64,000 bases of DNA from Rhodocaloribacter litoris (GCF_011682235.2 NZ_CP076718.1:3954400-4018399), one strand, 5' to 3'; shown: positions 45,244 through 56,134, counted from the stretch's first letter. The notes: generated by a model from the sequence alone, not told the origin. Translations and numbers: made by a program.

Positions 45244-45873
45244 ATGGCACATACACTTCCCCCCCTGCCGTATCCCTACGATGCGCTCGAACCGCACATC
45301 GACGCGCGCACGATGGAGATCCACCATACGAAGCACCATCAGGGCTACGTGAACAACCTCAACAAGGCGCTCGAAGGGCACGCGGACCTGCAGGCCAAGA
45401 GCATCGAGGACCTGCTCCGTGGGATCGATCAGGTGCCCGAGCGCATCCGCACGGCCGTGCGGAACAACGGCGGCGGCCACGCCAACCACAGCCTGTTCTG
45501 GACCATCATGTCGCCCGACGGGGGCGGCACCCCGGGCGGCAGCCTGGCCGAGGCCATCAACGAGACCTTCGGCTCCTTCGACGCCTTCAAGGAGAAGTTC
45601 GCGGCCGAGGCCGCCGGGCGCTTCGGCAGCGGCTGGGCCTGGCTCGTCGTCGACGAGGACGGCAAGCTGCGTCTCTACAGCACCGCCAACCAGGACAGCC
45701 CCTACATGCAGGGCCACACGCCCATCCTGGGGCTGGACGTGTGGGAGCATGCCTACTACCTGCACTACCAGAACCGTCGCCCCGACTACATCAACGCCTG
45801 GTGGAACGTGGTGAACTGGGCGCAGGTCGCCAAAAATTACGAGGCCGCCCGCAGCGCCGTCGTCGCCGGCTGA
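45244..45873 (+). CDS. sodA: Superoxide dismutase, Mn-type
   Basis: A 209-residue cytosolic superoxide dismutase. The four metal ligands are His27, His82, Asp165 and His169 ([11 protein letters not shown]). Gln150 in ANQDSP, in the position that marks manganese enzymes, and the GGGHANHS loop point to manganese rather than iron. No signal peptide is present. A GGAGG ribosome site precedes the ATG by 4 nt, preceded by a 10-bp inverted repeat. A strong terminator follows. Confidence 0.94.
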   Translation: MAHTLPPLPYPYDALEPHIDARTMEIHHTKHHQGYVNNLNKALEGHADLQAKSIEDLLRGIDQVPERIRTAVRNNGGGHANHSLFWTIMSPDGGGTPGGSLAEAINETFGSFDAFKEKFAAEAAGRFGSGWAWLVVDEDGKLRLYSTANQDSPYMQGHTPILGLDVWEHAYYLHYQNRRPDYINAWWNVVNWAQVAKNYEAARSAVVAG

Positions 45874-45898
45874 GGCGGGCAGGCGGTAACATTCTGGC

Positions 45899-45941
45899 GA
45901 GAAAAGGGCAGGGGAGCACGCGCCTCCGCTGCCCTTTTCTC
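45899..45941. terminator. Strong bidirectional intrinsic terminator after sodA
   Basis: Perfect 13-bp arms GAGAAAAGGGCAG (45899-45911) and CTGCCCTTTTCTC (45929-45941), with a secondary GGGAG/CTCC stem inside. The T-rich end follows on the plus strand and an A-rich arm serves the minus strand. Confidence 0.88.
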
Positions 45942-46038
45942 TGTGGTTTCGGGTTTCTGAATTTTCACGGGCCCGGCACCCGCCTCGCCGGTATATTGCG
46001 TTTCGTCCGTTTCACACCAAAAGAAATAACGACACCGT

Positions 46039-46938
<900 letters not shown>

Positions 46939-46946
46939 GACCTTTT

Positions 46947-48056
46947 TTACGGTATCAGGTGCCGGACGTGCCGGTACGCGCGTGCGGTCTCGTGTTGCAG
47001 GGCGCGGGTGAGGGAGCGGGCGAGGAGCCGTCCGGGCGGGCCGCCGGCAAACGCACCGGCGACGGCATAGAGCATGGCCGGGCTGATGGCCGGTGCATTC
47101 GCGATGGCGAACACGGGTTCCCACGTGCTGGGCCGGAACTTGGCTTTGAAGGCCTCCAGCCCGCGGAAGTTGTAGAAGCGGTTCGCGTGGGCGCGCATCC
47201 ACCCCAGCGCCGACCGGAGCCAGAGCGGGGGGAGGTGCTCCGTGGTGCCGGGGCGCCGCGCGAGGGGGGCGAGGCCAAGCGTGAGGCACCGGCTCCCGGC
47301 CTGTGCCACCGCCCGTGTGCAGGCATCTACGAGGAGCTCCGACGTGCCGTTCACGGCGGCGTGTCCGCGGACGATCTGTTCCACCAGCCAGCCGCGCCGG
47401 CCCGGAATCGGGGCGGCCACGAGGAATGCGATCACCTGGCCCCGGCACGCGGCGACGAAGAAGCGGCGGTCCAGCGGCCGTGCGAGCGTGTCGGTTTCGA
47501 TGAGGAAGTGGAGCGGCGGGAGCCCCCGTGTCTCCAGCCACGCGTTCAGGCACTGCCGGAGTGCCGGGTTGTCCCGCGCCTGTTCGGGCGTCCACTCCGC
47601 CACGGTCACCCCTTTGTTCCTGGCCCGGTTCACCTGAGCGCGCAGCGAGGCATGCCCGTGCAGCATCTCGGGCCACCGGCGGGGATCCCACACGGGCTGT
47701 CCCCCGATGGGCAGGATCGCATGACGGGCAGCGTCCCGGGAGGGGGGTGACGGATACCCGGCCGGCACCGGGCGGTAGATCCGGCGCAGGCGGGTTTCCG
47801 CTCCGAAGTAGCACACGCGCGCTCCCTCACGGCCGGCGTCCCGTTCGAACTCGGCCGCCACGTCGGCGAGCCGGTGTCCGGGGCAGACCGGCTCGCCGCC
47901 TACCACCCGGACGTTCCGGTACGGCACATAGCCGACCACCGCATCGCCCGCCTCCGAGAACCACAGGGTGAATCCCGGATTCAGGATCTGATAACAGGTC
48001 GTGCCCGTGCCGAAAGCCAGGATGAGCGCCCGGGCCCGTTCCAGATCGGAGGACAT
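46947..48056 (-). CDS. LPG-synthase-like aminoacyl/acyl transferase (DUF2156, MprF C-terminal type)
   Basis: A 369-residue protein like the soluble C-terminal half of MprF, which transfers lysine to phosphatidylglycerol. Recognisable segments are FTLWFSEAGDAVVGYVPYRN, a GNAT-fold core with RARNKGVTVAEW, and the loop that ends in FYNFRGLEAFKAKFRP. The flippase half of MprF is missing, so the product is either a stand-alone transferase or an enzyme for another lipid or peptide. It is read 28 bp downstream of rny and convergent with menB. Confidence 0.75.
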   Translation of the reverse strand: MSSDLERARALILAFGTGTTCYQILNPGFTLWFSEAGDAVVGYVPYRNVRVVGGEPVCPGHRLADVAAEFERDAGREGARVCYFGAETRLRRIYRPVPAGYPSPPSRDAARHAILPIGGQPVWDPRRWPEMLHGHASLRAQVNRARNKGVTVAEWTPEQARDNPALRQCLNAWLETRGLPPLHFLIETDTLARPLDRRFFVAACRGQVIAFLVAAPIPGRRGWLVEQIVRGHAAVNGTSELLVDACTRAVAQAGSRCLTLGLAPLARRPGTTEHLPPLWLRSALGWMRAHANRFYNFRGLEAFKAKFRPSTWEPVFAIANAPAISPAMLYAVAGAFAGGPPGRLLARSLTRALQHETARAYRHVRHLIP

Positions 48057-48084
48057 CGGCGGCCATGGGGTCCGGTGCCGTGTA

Positions 48085-49785
<1,701 letters not shown>

Positions 49786-49892
49786 GGTCGTCAGGATGTT
49801 GGTGAAAGAGGCGCCGCGGGAAAAAGGCCCCGGAGACCGGGAGCGGTGTGGCCGGAGCGTGTAGGCCCGGGGCGCCGAAGACAGTACACAAA

Positions 49893-49943
49893 TAGAAAAT
49901 GCCCCGATAGGTTCCGGAACCGGTCCGGGTCCTACCGGGGCAT
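49893..49943 (-). terminator. Intrinsic terminator downstream of the 6S RNA
   Basis: On the minus strand a 12-bp stem, TGCCCCGGTAGG against CCTATCGGGGCA with one G-T pair, encloses a second small hairpin and is followed by TTTTCTATTT. It ends about 110 bp before the rny start codon. Confidence 0.8.
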
Positions 49944-49956
49944 GGCCTCAAAGGCC

Positions 49957-50166
49957 GGCACCGGCCCGCAACGAAGGGTTATGAAGAACCTCCTTCATAC
50001 CACACAGTGGGTGCCGCTCGGGTTCTTCGCAACTTCCACGGCTTTTCCGACAGGGGAAAAAACCCCGGAAGGCCGGGGATGTGGCCTGTTGTCCAAACCC
50101 GAAGGGGGGCTCCCTCAAGTAAAGCTGTTAAGGTTCTTACTTGTGCGTTCGTTGCGGGACTGTGCC
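49957..50166 (-). ncRNA. ssrS: 6S RNA
   Basis: A 210-nt RNA gene between zapA and rny, a common place for 6S RNA. Its ends pair over GGCAC and CCCGCAACGAA (5' side) with TTCGTTGCGGG and GTGCC (3' side). Inside, the 5' strand of the central region contains AAGTAAG ... TTTACTT and the 3' strand contains ATGAAG ... CTTCAT, the two small hairpins expected beside the open bubble that mimics a promoter. A long apical stem ends in CCCCGG and CCGGGG around CCUU. 6S RNA binds the housekeeping RNA polymerase in slow growth. It has a promoter 8 nt upstream and a terminator downstream. I cannot run a covariance search, but the overall fold fits. Confidence 0.85.
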
Positions 50167-50173
50167 CGGGACC

Positions 50174-50203
50174 AATATAGAGGGGCGGCCGGGCGGGGTG
50201 CAA
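50174..50203 (-). promoter_or_regulatory. Promoter of the 6S RNA gene
   Basis: On the minus strand TTGCAC (50203-50198), an 18-bp spacer and TATATT (50179-50174). The predicted start lies 8 nt downstream, at the first paired base of the RNA. Confidence 0.72.
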
Positions 50204-50240
50204 GCGTTCGCGGGATTTTCGCACCGCGGCGCCGGGCGGC

Positions 50241-50531
50241 TCAGGGACCGGCGAGGGCCTCGCGGAGCTGTTCGTTCAGCAGGTCGAGGTCGTTGGTGAG
50301 GGCTTCGTCCTGTGCGGTGAAGCCTTCGCGTGCGGCGAAGAGCTCGTCGGCGAGGGCGAGGGCTGTCATCAGGGCGGCCGTCAGTTCGCTCTGCTCGGGA
50401 TGGGCGGTCCGGAAGGCGTCGAGCTTTTCCTCGACGTAGGCAGCTGCCGCGCGCATCCGGTCTTCCAGTTCCGGTGCAACGCGGAGGCCATAGTTCCGTC
50501 CCTGCAGTTGCACGCGAATGGTTTTTTCCAT
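50241..50531 (-). CDS. zapA: Cell division protein ZapA
   Basis: A 96-residue FtsZ-ring-associated protein. The N-terminal globular part starts MEKTIRVQLQGRNYGLRV and continues with APELEDRMRAAAAYVEEKL. The rest is a long coiled-coil helix (about 60-96). ZapA cross-links FtsZ filaments at mid-cell. ATG 50531 is used; the upstream extension adds five residues. The gene follows a small coiled-coil gene in the same direction and is followed by the 6S RNA gene. Confidence 0.85.
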   Translation of the reverse strand: MEKTIRVQLQGRNYGLRVAPELEDRMRAAAAYVEEKLDAFRTAHPEQSELTAALMTALALADELFAAREGFTAQDEALTNDLDLLNEQLREALAGP

Positions 50532-50567
50532 GGCGGGAAGGGGCATGCGGTCGTGGTCCGGGGCCGT

Positions 50568-50933
50568 TCAGGCCGGGCCGTCTTCGGCTTCGGCTTCGAG
50601 GTAGCGGTCGATGGCTTCGATGAAGCCCTTGATTTTGCGCTCGAGCACGGCCGGGTCTTCGTCGAGGCCGAGGCGGGGGGCCGGGTCGCGGCTTTCGAGG
50701 GCGGCGATGCGCTCGGTGAGCCGCTCGTTCTCGGCCCGGAGGCGGTGCAGCTCGCGGGCGGCTTCCTCCACCCGTGCGCGCAGGCGTTCCAGCGATTTTC
50801 GGCTTTTCAGGTGGATGGGGCCCCGGCGCTTGCGTGCGGCGGTGGGGTCCGATGTCTGAGCCCCGGTCTCGGCCGGGTTTTCGTTCTCGGGCGCGGTGGC
50901 GCGGTGGTTGCCTTTCTTGGACCGGTCGTTCAT
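50568..50933 (-). CDS. Hypothetical coiled-coil protein next to zapA
   Basis: A 121-residue hydrophilic protein. The first 45 residues are polar and disordered (rich in Asn, Pro, Arg, Lys). A continuous heptad helix follows (LERLRARVEEAARELHRLRAENERLTERIAALES, about 48-82), and a short acidic C-terminal helix. I do not recognise the family by sequence. Its place directly upstream of zapA resembles the small coiled-coil ZapB-type partners of ZapA, but this is inference. A TATATTG hexamer lies about 55 bp before its ATG. Confidence 0.72.
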   Translation of the reverse strand: MNDRSKKGNHRATAPENENPAETGAQTSDPTAARKRRGPIHLKSRKSLERLRARVEEAARELHRLRAENERLTERIAALESRDPAPRLGLDEDPAVLERKIKGFIEAIDRYLEAEAEDGPA

Positions 50934-50999
50934 GGTGCGGTCAGTTTCGTGAAGACGCCGGGCCGTCGTGGGCGAGGCCGGCCCCGGCCCAATATACGG

Positions 51000-53465
51000 C
51001 TATTGCCGGAGCTCGGCTCCGTGTTCCGCCGTCAGCCGCTCCAGGATCGTGTTCATGCAGGCATCGACCTCCTCGTCGGTGAGGGTGCGGTCGGCGCCGA
51101 AGCGCAGGGCGAAGGCCACACTTTTCTTGCCCTCGGGGATACCCGGACCGGCATACAGGTCGAAGACGGTGGCCTGCTGCAGCAGCGGGCGCCCGGCCTG
51201 GCGGATCGTTTCGAGCAGGAGGCCGGCCGGCCGGTCGCGCTCGACGAGGACGGCCAGGTCACGCTCTACGACGGGAAAGCGGCTGATCTCCGCGTAGCGT
51301 TCCTGCAGGAACGGCGCCGCCCGCTCGACGAGCGCCTGCCAGTTCAACTCCGCCACGAACACGGGTTCCTTCAGGTCGTACGTTTCGGTGAGCGCATCGG
51401 CCAGGCGGGCAAGGTAGCCCAGGTGGACGTTGCCGCTGTGGACGGTGAGGCGGTAGGCCGTCAGCGGTCCCGGCGTGTGGTCGGGCGTCATGGTCACGTC
51501 CGGCACGCGCAGGATCTCCAGCAGGGCCTCGACGTCCCCTTTGAGGTCGAAGAAGTCGGCCGGGCGGGGCGGTTCGTCCCACCGGATACCCGTGCGGGGG
51601 CCGCTGAGGGCGAGGAGGAACGTCTCGTGTTCGGCATAGCCGGGCACGTAGGAGCCGTCGTCCGAGCGGAAGTAGACGTGGCCGAACTCCATGAAGCGGA
51701 GGACGTGTTGCCCGTGGTTCCGGTTGTGCGCCATCACCTGGAGCAGGCCGGGCAGGAGGGTGGGGCGGAGCGCCGCCATCTCCTGTGAGATCGGGTTGAG
51801 CGTCTCGACGAGGCCCTTCACGCCGGAGAACCCGAGCAGGGCCGGCGCGAAGAAACGTTCGGCCGTCTCGCGCCGCATCATCGAGTTCGTATAGACCTCC
51901 CGGTAGCCCAGGCTGCTCAGGAGGGCCAGCGTGCGTCGCCGGAGCGTGTGGGCCGGCGCCTCGCGCGGGGTGAAGACAGGGAGGGCGGAATGGGTCGGTT
52001 CGGGGATCCGGTCGAAGCCGTAGAGGCGGCCCACCTCTTCGATGACGTCGATTTCGCGCTCCACGTCCGGCCGGAACGAAGGGACGCGGCACGCGAGCAC
52101 GCCCGGCGTTTCCTCGGCCGGTTCGAAGCCGATGGCCGTGAGCAGGCGCTGCACCGTTTCGCCGGGGATGCTCACCCCGAGGATGCGGGCGAGGCGGTGC
52201 AGGCGAAGCCGGACCGTGCGACGCGGCACCGGCCGGGGATGGACGTCCACCAGGCCGGGAACGACCTCGCCCCCGCCGAGCGCGGCCATGAGGTGGGCCG
52301 CCCGGGCAGCGGCCCAGACCTGCCCCTCGGGGTCCACGCCCCGCTCGAACCGGTAGGAGGCGTCGGTGGCGAGCTGCAGGGCCTTCGCCGTGCGCCGGAT
52401 GGTCGCGGGGTCGAAGTAGGCGCTTTCGATCAGGACGTTCGTCGTCGCCTCACCGACTTCCGAGTTCTGCCCGCCCATCACCCCGGCGATGGCGACGTCC
52501 CGCTCGGCGTCGGCGATCATGAGCGTGCCGGCCGGCAGGTGCCGCGTTTTGTCGTCCAGCGTGACGAAGGGTTGCTCCTGCCGGGTGAAGCGCACGATGA
52601 TCCGTTGCCCGGCGATCCGGTCGAAGTCGAACGCATGCAGCGGCTGGCCGCATTCGTACATCACGTAGTTGGTGATGTCCACGATGTTGTTGCGCGGGCG
52701 CAGGCCGACGGCTTCGAGCCGGCGCCGGAGCCAGGCGGGGGACTCCCGCACGGTGACGCCGCGTACGAGCATCGCCACGTACCGGCCGCACCCCTCCGGC
52801 GCCTCGATCGTGACGTGGACGTGCCGGGCCGCCTCGCCGCCGGGCTCGGGCAGGGGCACCTCTGGGCGCCGAAGCGGGGCGCCGACGAGTGCCGCCACGT
52901 CCCGCGCCACGCCCAGATGGCTGACCGCGTCGGGGCGGTTGGGGGTGACGGCCACATCCAGGACGACGTCGCGGGCCGCCCGGCCCCGGGCTTCCAGGTA
53001 TTCTGCAAAAGGCTGACCGGCCGGGGCGTCCTCGTCCAGCACCATGATGCCGCTGTGGTCGTCGGAGAGGCCGAGCTCGTCTTCGGCGCAGATCATCCCC
53101 ATCGACACCGCCCCCCGGATCTTGGCCTGCTCGATCTTGAACGTCTTGCCGGGGTGCTTCGGGTGGGGCAGGACCGCGCCGGGGGTGGCCACGGGCACCT
53201 TCTGCCCGGCGGCCACGTTGGGTGCCCCGCAGACGATCTGTACGGTCACACCGTCGCCCAGGTCGACCCGGCAGAGGGTCAGCCGGTCGGCGTTCGGGTG
53301 GGAGGCCACCTCGAGTACGTGCCCGACGACCACGCCGTCGAACGCGGGGCCGGTGGCCTCCACGGCCTCCACCTCGAGCCCGGCCATCGTCAGCCGGTCG
53401 GCAAGTGCCTCGGGGGACAGGCCGTGGTCTACGTAGTCCTTGAGCCAGGAATAGCTGATTTTCAT
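51000..53465 (-). CDS. pheT: Phenylalanyl-tRNA synthetase beta subunit
   Basis: An 821-residue beta subunit of the alpha2-beta2 enzyme that charges tRNA-Phe. The domain order is standard: a tRNA-binding domain (about 40-150, with HPNADRLTLCRVDLG), B3/B4 editing domain, B5 domain, a synthetase core-like domain, and an anticodon-binding ferredoxin-like domain at the end (about 725-821). It begins about 55 bp after pheS and is probably controlled with it by the leader attenuator at 54591-54732. Confidence 0.96.
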   Translation of the reverse strand: MKISYSWLKDYVDHGLSPEALADRLTMAGLEVEAVEATGPAFDGVVVGHVLEVASHPNADRLTLCRVDLGDGVTVQIVCGAPNVAAGQKVPVATPGAVLPHPKHPGKTFKIEQAKIRGAVSMGMICAEDELGLSDDHSGIMVLDEDAPAGQPFAEYLEARGRAARDVVLDVAVTPNRPDAVSHLGVARDVAALVGAPLRRPEVPLPEPGGEAARHVHVTIEAPEGCGRYVAMLVRGVTVRESPAWLRRRLEAVGLRPRNNIVDITNYVMYECGQPLHAFDFDRIAGQRIIVRFTRQEQPFVTLDDKTRHLPAGTLMIADAERDVAIAGVMGGQNSEVGEATTNVLIESAYFDPATIRRTAKALQLATDASYRFERGVDPEGQVWAAARAAHLMAALGGGEVVPGLVDVHPRPVPRRTVRLRLHRLARILGVSIPGETVQRLLTAIGFEPAEETPGVLACRVPSFRPDVEREIDVIEEVGRLYGFDRIPEPTHSALPVFTPREAPAHTLRRRTLALLSSLGYREVYTNSMMRRETAERFFAPALLGFSGVKGLVETLNPISQEMAALRPTLLPGLLQVMAHNRNHGQHVLRFMEFGHVYFRSDDGSYVPGYAEHETFLLALSGPRTGIRWDEPPRPADFFDLKGDVEALLEILRVPDVTMTPDHTPGPLTAYRLTVHSGNVHLGYLARLADALTETYDLKEPVFVAELNWQALVERAAPFLQERYAEISRFPVVERDLAVLVERDRPAGLLLETIRQAGRPLLQQATVFDLYAGPGIPEGKKSVAFALRFGADRTLTDEEVDACMNTILERLTAEHGAELRQ

Positions 53466-53522
53466 GGTGAAGCACGTGGAGGGCCGCAGGTCTCCGGCCG
53501 GGCCCGGAGCCGGCGGCCTGGT

Positions 53523-54551
53523 TTAGAACTGTTCCAGGAACCGGACATCGTTCTCGTAGAAGAGGCGGATGTCCTTGATGTCATAACGGAGCATGGCGAT
53601 GCGTTCGATGCCCATCCCGAAGGCGTACCCGGTGTAGCGCTCGGGGTCGACGTTCACGGCTTCGAGGACGTTGGGATCCACCATGCCGCAACCGAGGATT
53701 TCGAGCCACCGGCCGCCGGCGGGATCCGCCGGGTCGGGCCACCAGATGTCCACCTCGGCACTTGGCTCGGTGAAGGGGAAGAAGCTCGGGCGGAAGCGCA
53801 TCTTCACGTCGTCGCCGAAGAGGGCCCGGGCAAAGACGTGAAGGATCTGTTTGAGATCCCCCAGGGTGACGCCTTCGTCCACACACAGGCCCTCGACCTG
53901 GTGAAAGAGGCAGTAGGATTTGTAGGAGATCGACTCGTTGCGGTAGACACGCCCGGGCACGATGACGCGGTAGGGCGGCGGCTGCGACTCCATGACGCGG
54001 ATCTGCACAGGAGAGGTATGGGTGCGCAGCAGGATGCCGCCATGGGGCCGGTCCGGGGGTTCCAGGAAGAACGTATCCTGCATGTCCCGCGCCGGGTGAT
54101 CCGGGGGGAAGTTGAGCGCTGTGAAGTTGTGCCAGTCGTCCTCGATCTCGGGTCCTTCGGCCACGTCGAAGCCGTAGCTGCCGAAGACCCGCTTGATGTC
54201 TTCGAGCGTCCGGGTGAGCGGGTGGATCGAGCCCGTGAGCGGGCGTCTTCCCGGGAGCGTCAGGTCGATCTCGGGTTTCGGAGTGGTGCGTGCCGTCCGG
54301 AGGCGTGCCTTCGCTTCCTCGATCCGTTCCTCGACGCGGCGCTTGAGCAGGTTGACCTGCCGGCCGAAAGCCTTCCGCTCGTCCGGAGGGACCGAGGGGA
54401 TCTGTTTCAACAACTCGGTGATGCGCCCCTGCTTGCGGCTCAGGTAGGCGATCCGGAAGCGGTCCACCGCCTCCTCCGAGTCGAGCGGCGCGGCCTCGAT
54501 GGCCTGCCGCAGCGCTTCGAACTGGTCGGGCATGGTGATGTTCTCTGTCAT
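53523..54551 (-). CDS. pheS: Phenylalanyl-tRNA synthetase alpha subunit
   Basis: A 342-residue catalytic subunit. The N-terminal coiled coil (about 1-85) is followed by the class II core with motif 2 ([23 protein letters not shown]) and motif 3 ([16 protein letters not shown]). ATG 54551 gives the family-typical [19 protein letters not shown] start; the frame extends upstream without conserved sequence. A leader peptide with two Phe codons and an intrinsic terminator lie 40-180 bp upstream. Confidence 0.95.
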   Translation of the reverse strand: MTENITMPDQFEALRQAIEAAPLDSEEAVDRFRIAYLSRKQGRITELLKQIPSVPPDERKAFGRQVNLLKRRVEERIEEAKARLRTARTTPKPEIDLTLPGRRPLTGSIHPLTRTLEDIKRVFGSYGFDVAEGPEIEDDWHNFTALNFPPDHPARDMQDTFFLEPPDRPHGGILLRTHTSPVQIRVMESQPPPYRVIVPGRVYRNESISYKSYCLFHQVEGLCVDEGVTLGDLKQILHVFARALFGDDVKMRFRPSFFPFTEPSAEVDIWWPDPADPAGGRWLEILGCGMVDPNVLEAVNVDPERYTGYAFGMGIERIAMLRYDIKDIRLFYENDVRFLEQF

Positions 54552-54590
54552 GGAGTCCCTTCGATGGTGCGTTGCCGGGCCGGGGCGAAC

Positions 54591-54627
54591 AAAAAAATCC
54601 CGCCGGGCCTGTGAAACAGGGGCGGGA
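54591..54627 (-). terminator. Attenuator terminator upstream of pheS
   Basis: On the minus strand TCCCGCC pairs with GGCGGGA across an inner CCTGT/ACAGG stem, and the hairpin is followed immediately by TTTTTTTG. It lies between the Phe leader peptide stop codon and pheS, so it can regulate readthrough into pheST. Confidence 0.88.
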
Positions 54628-54675
54628 CGAGGGTGCGCCCGGGGCGCACGAACAGGGCCGGCCGGCACCGCCTGT

Positions 54676-54732
54676 CTACAGACCGAGCAGGAGCGAGCCG
54701 GTGAAAAATCGGTGGAGCGGGGAGGGGGTCAT
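54676..54732 (-). CDS. pheST leader peptide (Phe-rich attenuator peptide)
   Basis: An 18-residue open frame [18 protein letters not shown] with two adjacent Phe codons (TTT TTC) at positions 9-10. Its ATG overlaps the rplT stop codon (ATGA), which would couple its translation to the end of rplT. The stop codon is followed directly by ACAGGCGG, which can pair with part of the terminator stem (CCGCCCCTGT) to make an anti-terminator. This is the classical design of Phe-codon attenuation, as in E. coli pheM-pheST, but the peptide sequence is different. It is too short for ordinary gene calls. Confidence 0.78.
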   Translation of the reverse strand: MTPSPLHRFFTGSLLLGL

Positions 54733-55076
54733 GACCGGACTTCCTCGACGACGCGGGTGAAAGCCTTCGGATCGTGCACGGCCAGGTCCGCCAGCACCTT
54801 CCGGTTCAGCCGGACGTCGGCCTTGCGCAGGGCTCCCATCAGCTTCGAGTATGTGGTGCCGTTGAGGCGGGCGGCCGCGTTGATGCGCGTGATCCACAGG
54901 CGGCGAAACTGGCGCTTGCGCTGGCGACGATCCCGGTACTGGTATTGCAATGCCTTCTCGACCGCGTGCTTGGCGACCGTGTAGATCTTGCTCCGGCGAC
55001 CCCAGTAGCCTTTGGCCATCTGCAGGATCTTCTTGCGGCGCCGGCGCGAGGCGACGTTGTTCGTTGCGCGTGGCAT
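54729..55076 (-). CDS. rplT: 50S ribosomal protein L20
   Basis: A 115-residue primary rRNA-binding protein needed early in 50S assembly. It starts [30 protein letters not shown] and carries [18 protein letters not shown] in the globular domain. In many bacteria L20 also represses its own operon by binding the mRNA leader. The ATG is preceded by TTTAGGAGAACC. Its stop overlaps the start of the Phe leader peptide. Confidence 0.96.
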   Translation of the reverse strand: MPRATNNVASRRRRKKILQMAKGYWGRRSKIYTVAKHAVEKALQYQYRDRRQRKRQFRRLWITRINAAARLNGTTYSKLMGALRKADVRLNRKVLADLAVHDPKAFTRVVEEVRS

Positions 55077-55104
55077 GGTTCTCCTAAAGCTTGCGGGTTC
55101 TCCT
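55077..55104 (-). promoter_or_regulatory. Duplicated ribosome-binding motif before rplT
   Basis: On the minus strand AGGAGAACC occurs twice, exactly, at 55085-55077 (directly before the rplT ATG) and 55104-55096, 19 nt apart. The upstream copy has no start codon. The gap upstream also has a 6-bp hairpin, CGTGCC with GGCACG (55119-55136). Confidence 0.5.
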
Positions 55105-55175
55105 GGGGATGCGTGTCCCGTGCCCGGTGTGGCACGAAACGCGGGGGCGCGTCCGGGTGCGCCGGCTGCGACGCC

Positions 55176-55370
55176 TCAGCGCCCGAGCAGGCGCTTCATG
55201 CGCGCCTCGTCGGTCGCGTCGACCAGCGTGCTCGTGCGCAGGTTACGCTTGCGCTTGGGCGACTTCTTCGTCAGAATGTGGCTGTGGTAAGCCTTCTTGC
55301 GGCGCAGGCGGCCCGAAGCGGTCTGCTTGAACCGCTTCTTCGCACCGCTGTTGGTTTTCATCTTGGGCAT
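55176..55370 (-). CDS. rpmI: 50S ribosomal protein L35
   Basis: A 64-residue basic protein starting [20 protein letters not shown], with the typical [13 protein letters not shown] segment. ATG 55370 is chosen; the longer frame from 55421 adds 17 residues that are not L35. It is the middle gene of infC-rpmI-rplT. Confidence 0.96.
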   Translation of the reverse strand: MPKMKTNSGAKKRFKQTASGRLRRKKAYHSHILTKKSPKRKRNLRTSTLVDATDEARMKRLLGR

Positions 55371-55427
55371 ATCGACACCTCTGGTCCAACGTATGCGCCC
55401 GGCGGGCGAGGTCGTGCTCAAACCATG

Positions 55428-55464
55428 TGAAAAGAGCGGTGTTCCAGGTCCGGAGCCCCGCTCT
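55428..55464 (-). terminator. Terminator-like hairpin between infC and rpmI
   Basis: On the minus strand AGAGCGG pairs with CCGCTCT around an 18-nt loop, followed by TTTTC. It lies about 60 bp before rpmI inside an otherwise single operon, so it is more likely an attenuator for rpmI-rplT (for example under L20 control) than a final terminator. Confidence 0.55.
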
Positions 55465-55585
55465 CACAGGAAGTTATGAGCCTTGAAAACTACGGTTTTT
55501 GAACCGCGCGTGCAACACACCTCTCCCCCTGCCCCGGCCGGCGGGAGGGAATTTCCCATGAAGCCGGCATCCCGAACCGGTGGCC

Positions 55586-56134
55586 TCACGTTTTCTTCTT
55601 GTGCGGCGCCAGGATCGTCGTCATCCGGCGACCCTCCATCCGGGGGGGCTGGTCGATCTTGGCCAGGTCGGACAACTCCTCGATGAAGCGCCGGAGCAGG
55701 TCCATCCCGTGGTCCTTGTAGATGATGTTCCGGCCCCGGAACTGAACATAGGCGCGCACCTTGTTCCCGCTTTCGAGGAAGTTCCGGGCGTGCTTGGTCT
55801 TGAACTCGAAGTCGTGCGTGTCGGTGTGCGGGCCGAAACGAATCTCCTTCATCTCGACCGTCTGCGACTTCTTCCGCTGCTCCTTCTCTTTCTTCTGCTG
55901 CTCGTACCGGTACTTCCCGTAGTCGATGATCTTGCAGACCGGCGGGTCGGCACTCGGTGCGATCTCGACCAGGTCGAGTTCCTGCTCGCGGGCCATGCGC
56001 AGCGCGTCTTCGAGGTCGTAGATGCCGTGGTTGCCCTGGGGATCGACCACGCGCACCCGGGGGGCCCGGATCTGTTCGTTGATGCGTACTCGTTTCGTAG
56101 CGATGGTTCTCTGGCGGTTTGGTGGAACGGACAC
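55586..56134 (-). CDS. infC: Translation initiation factor IF-3
   Basis: A 182-residue initiation factor that checks start codons on the 30S subunit. The N-domain begins near TKRVRINEQIRAPRVRVVD, and the C-domain carries EMKEIRFGPHTDTHDFEFKTKHARNFLESG. The start is uncertain: GTG 56134 gives MSVPPNRQRTIATKRV. An ATC at 56104 is a plausible non-canonical start, since infC in many bacteria uses AUU-type codons for autoregulation. The Rhodothermota form is not known to me. Confidence 0.95.
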   Translation of the reverse strand: MSVPPNRQRTIATKRVRINEQIRAPRVRVVDPQGNHGIYDLEDALRMAREQELDLVEIAPSADPPVCKIIDYGKYRYEQQKKEKEQRKKSQTVEMKEIRFGPHTDTHDFEFKTKHARNFLESGNKVRAYVQFRGRNIIYKDHGMDLLRRFIEELSDLAKIDQPPRMEGRRMTTILAPHKKKT

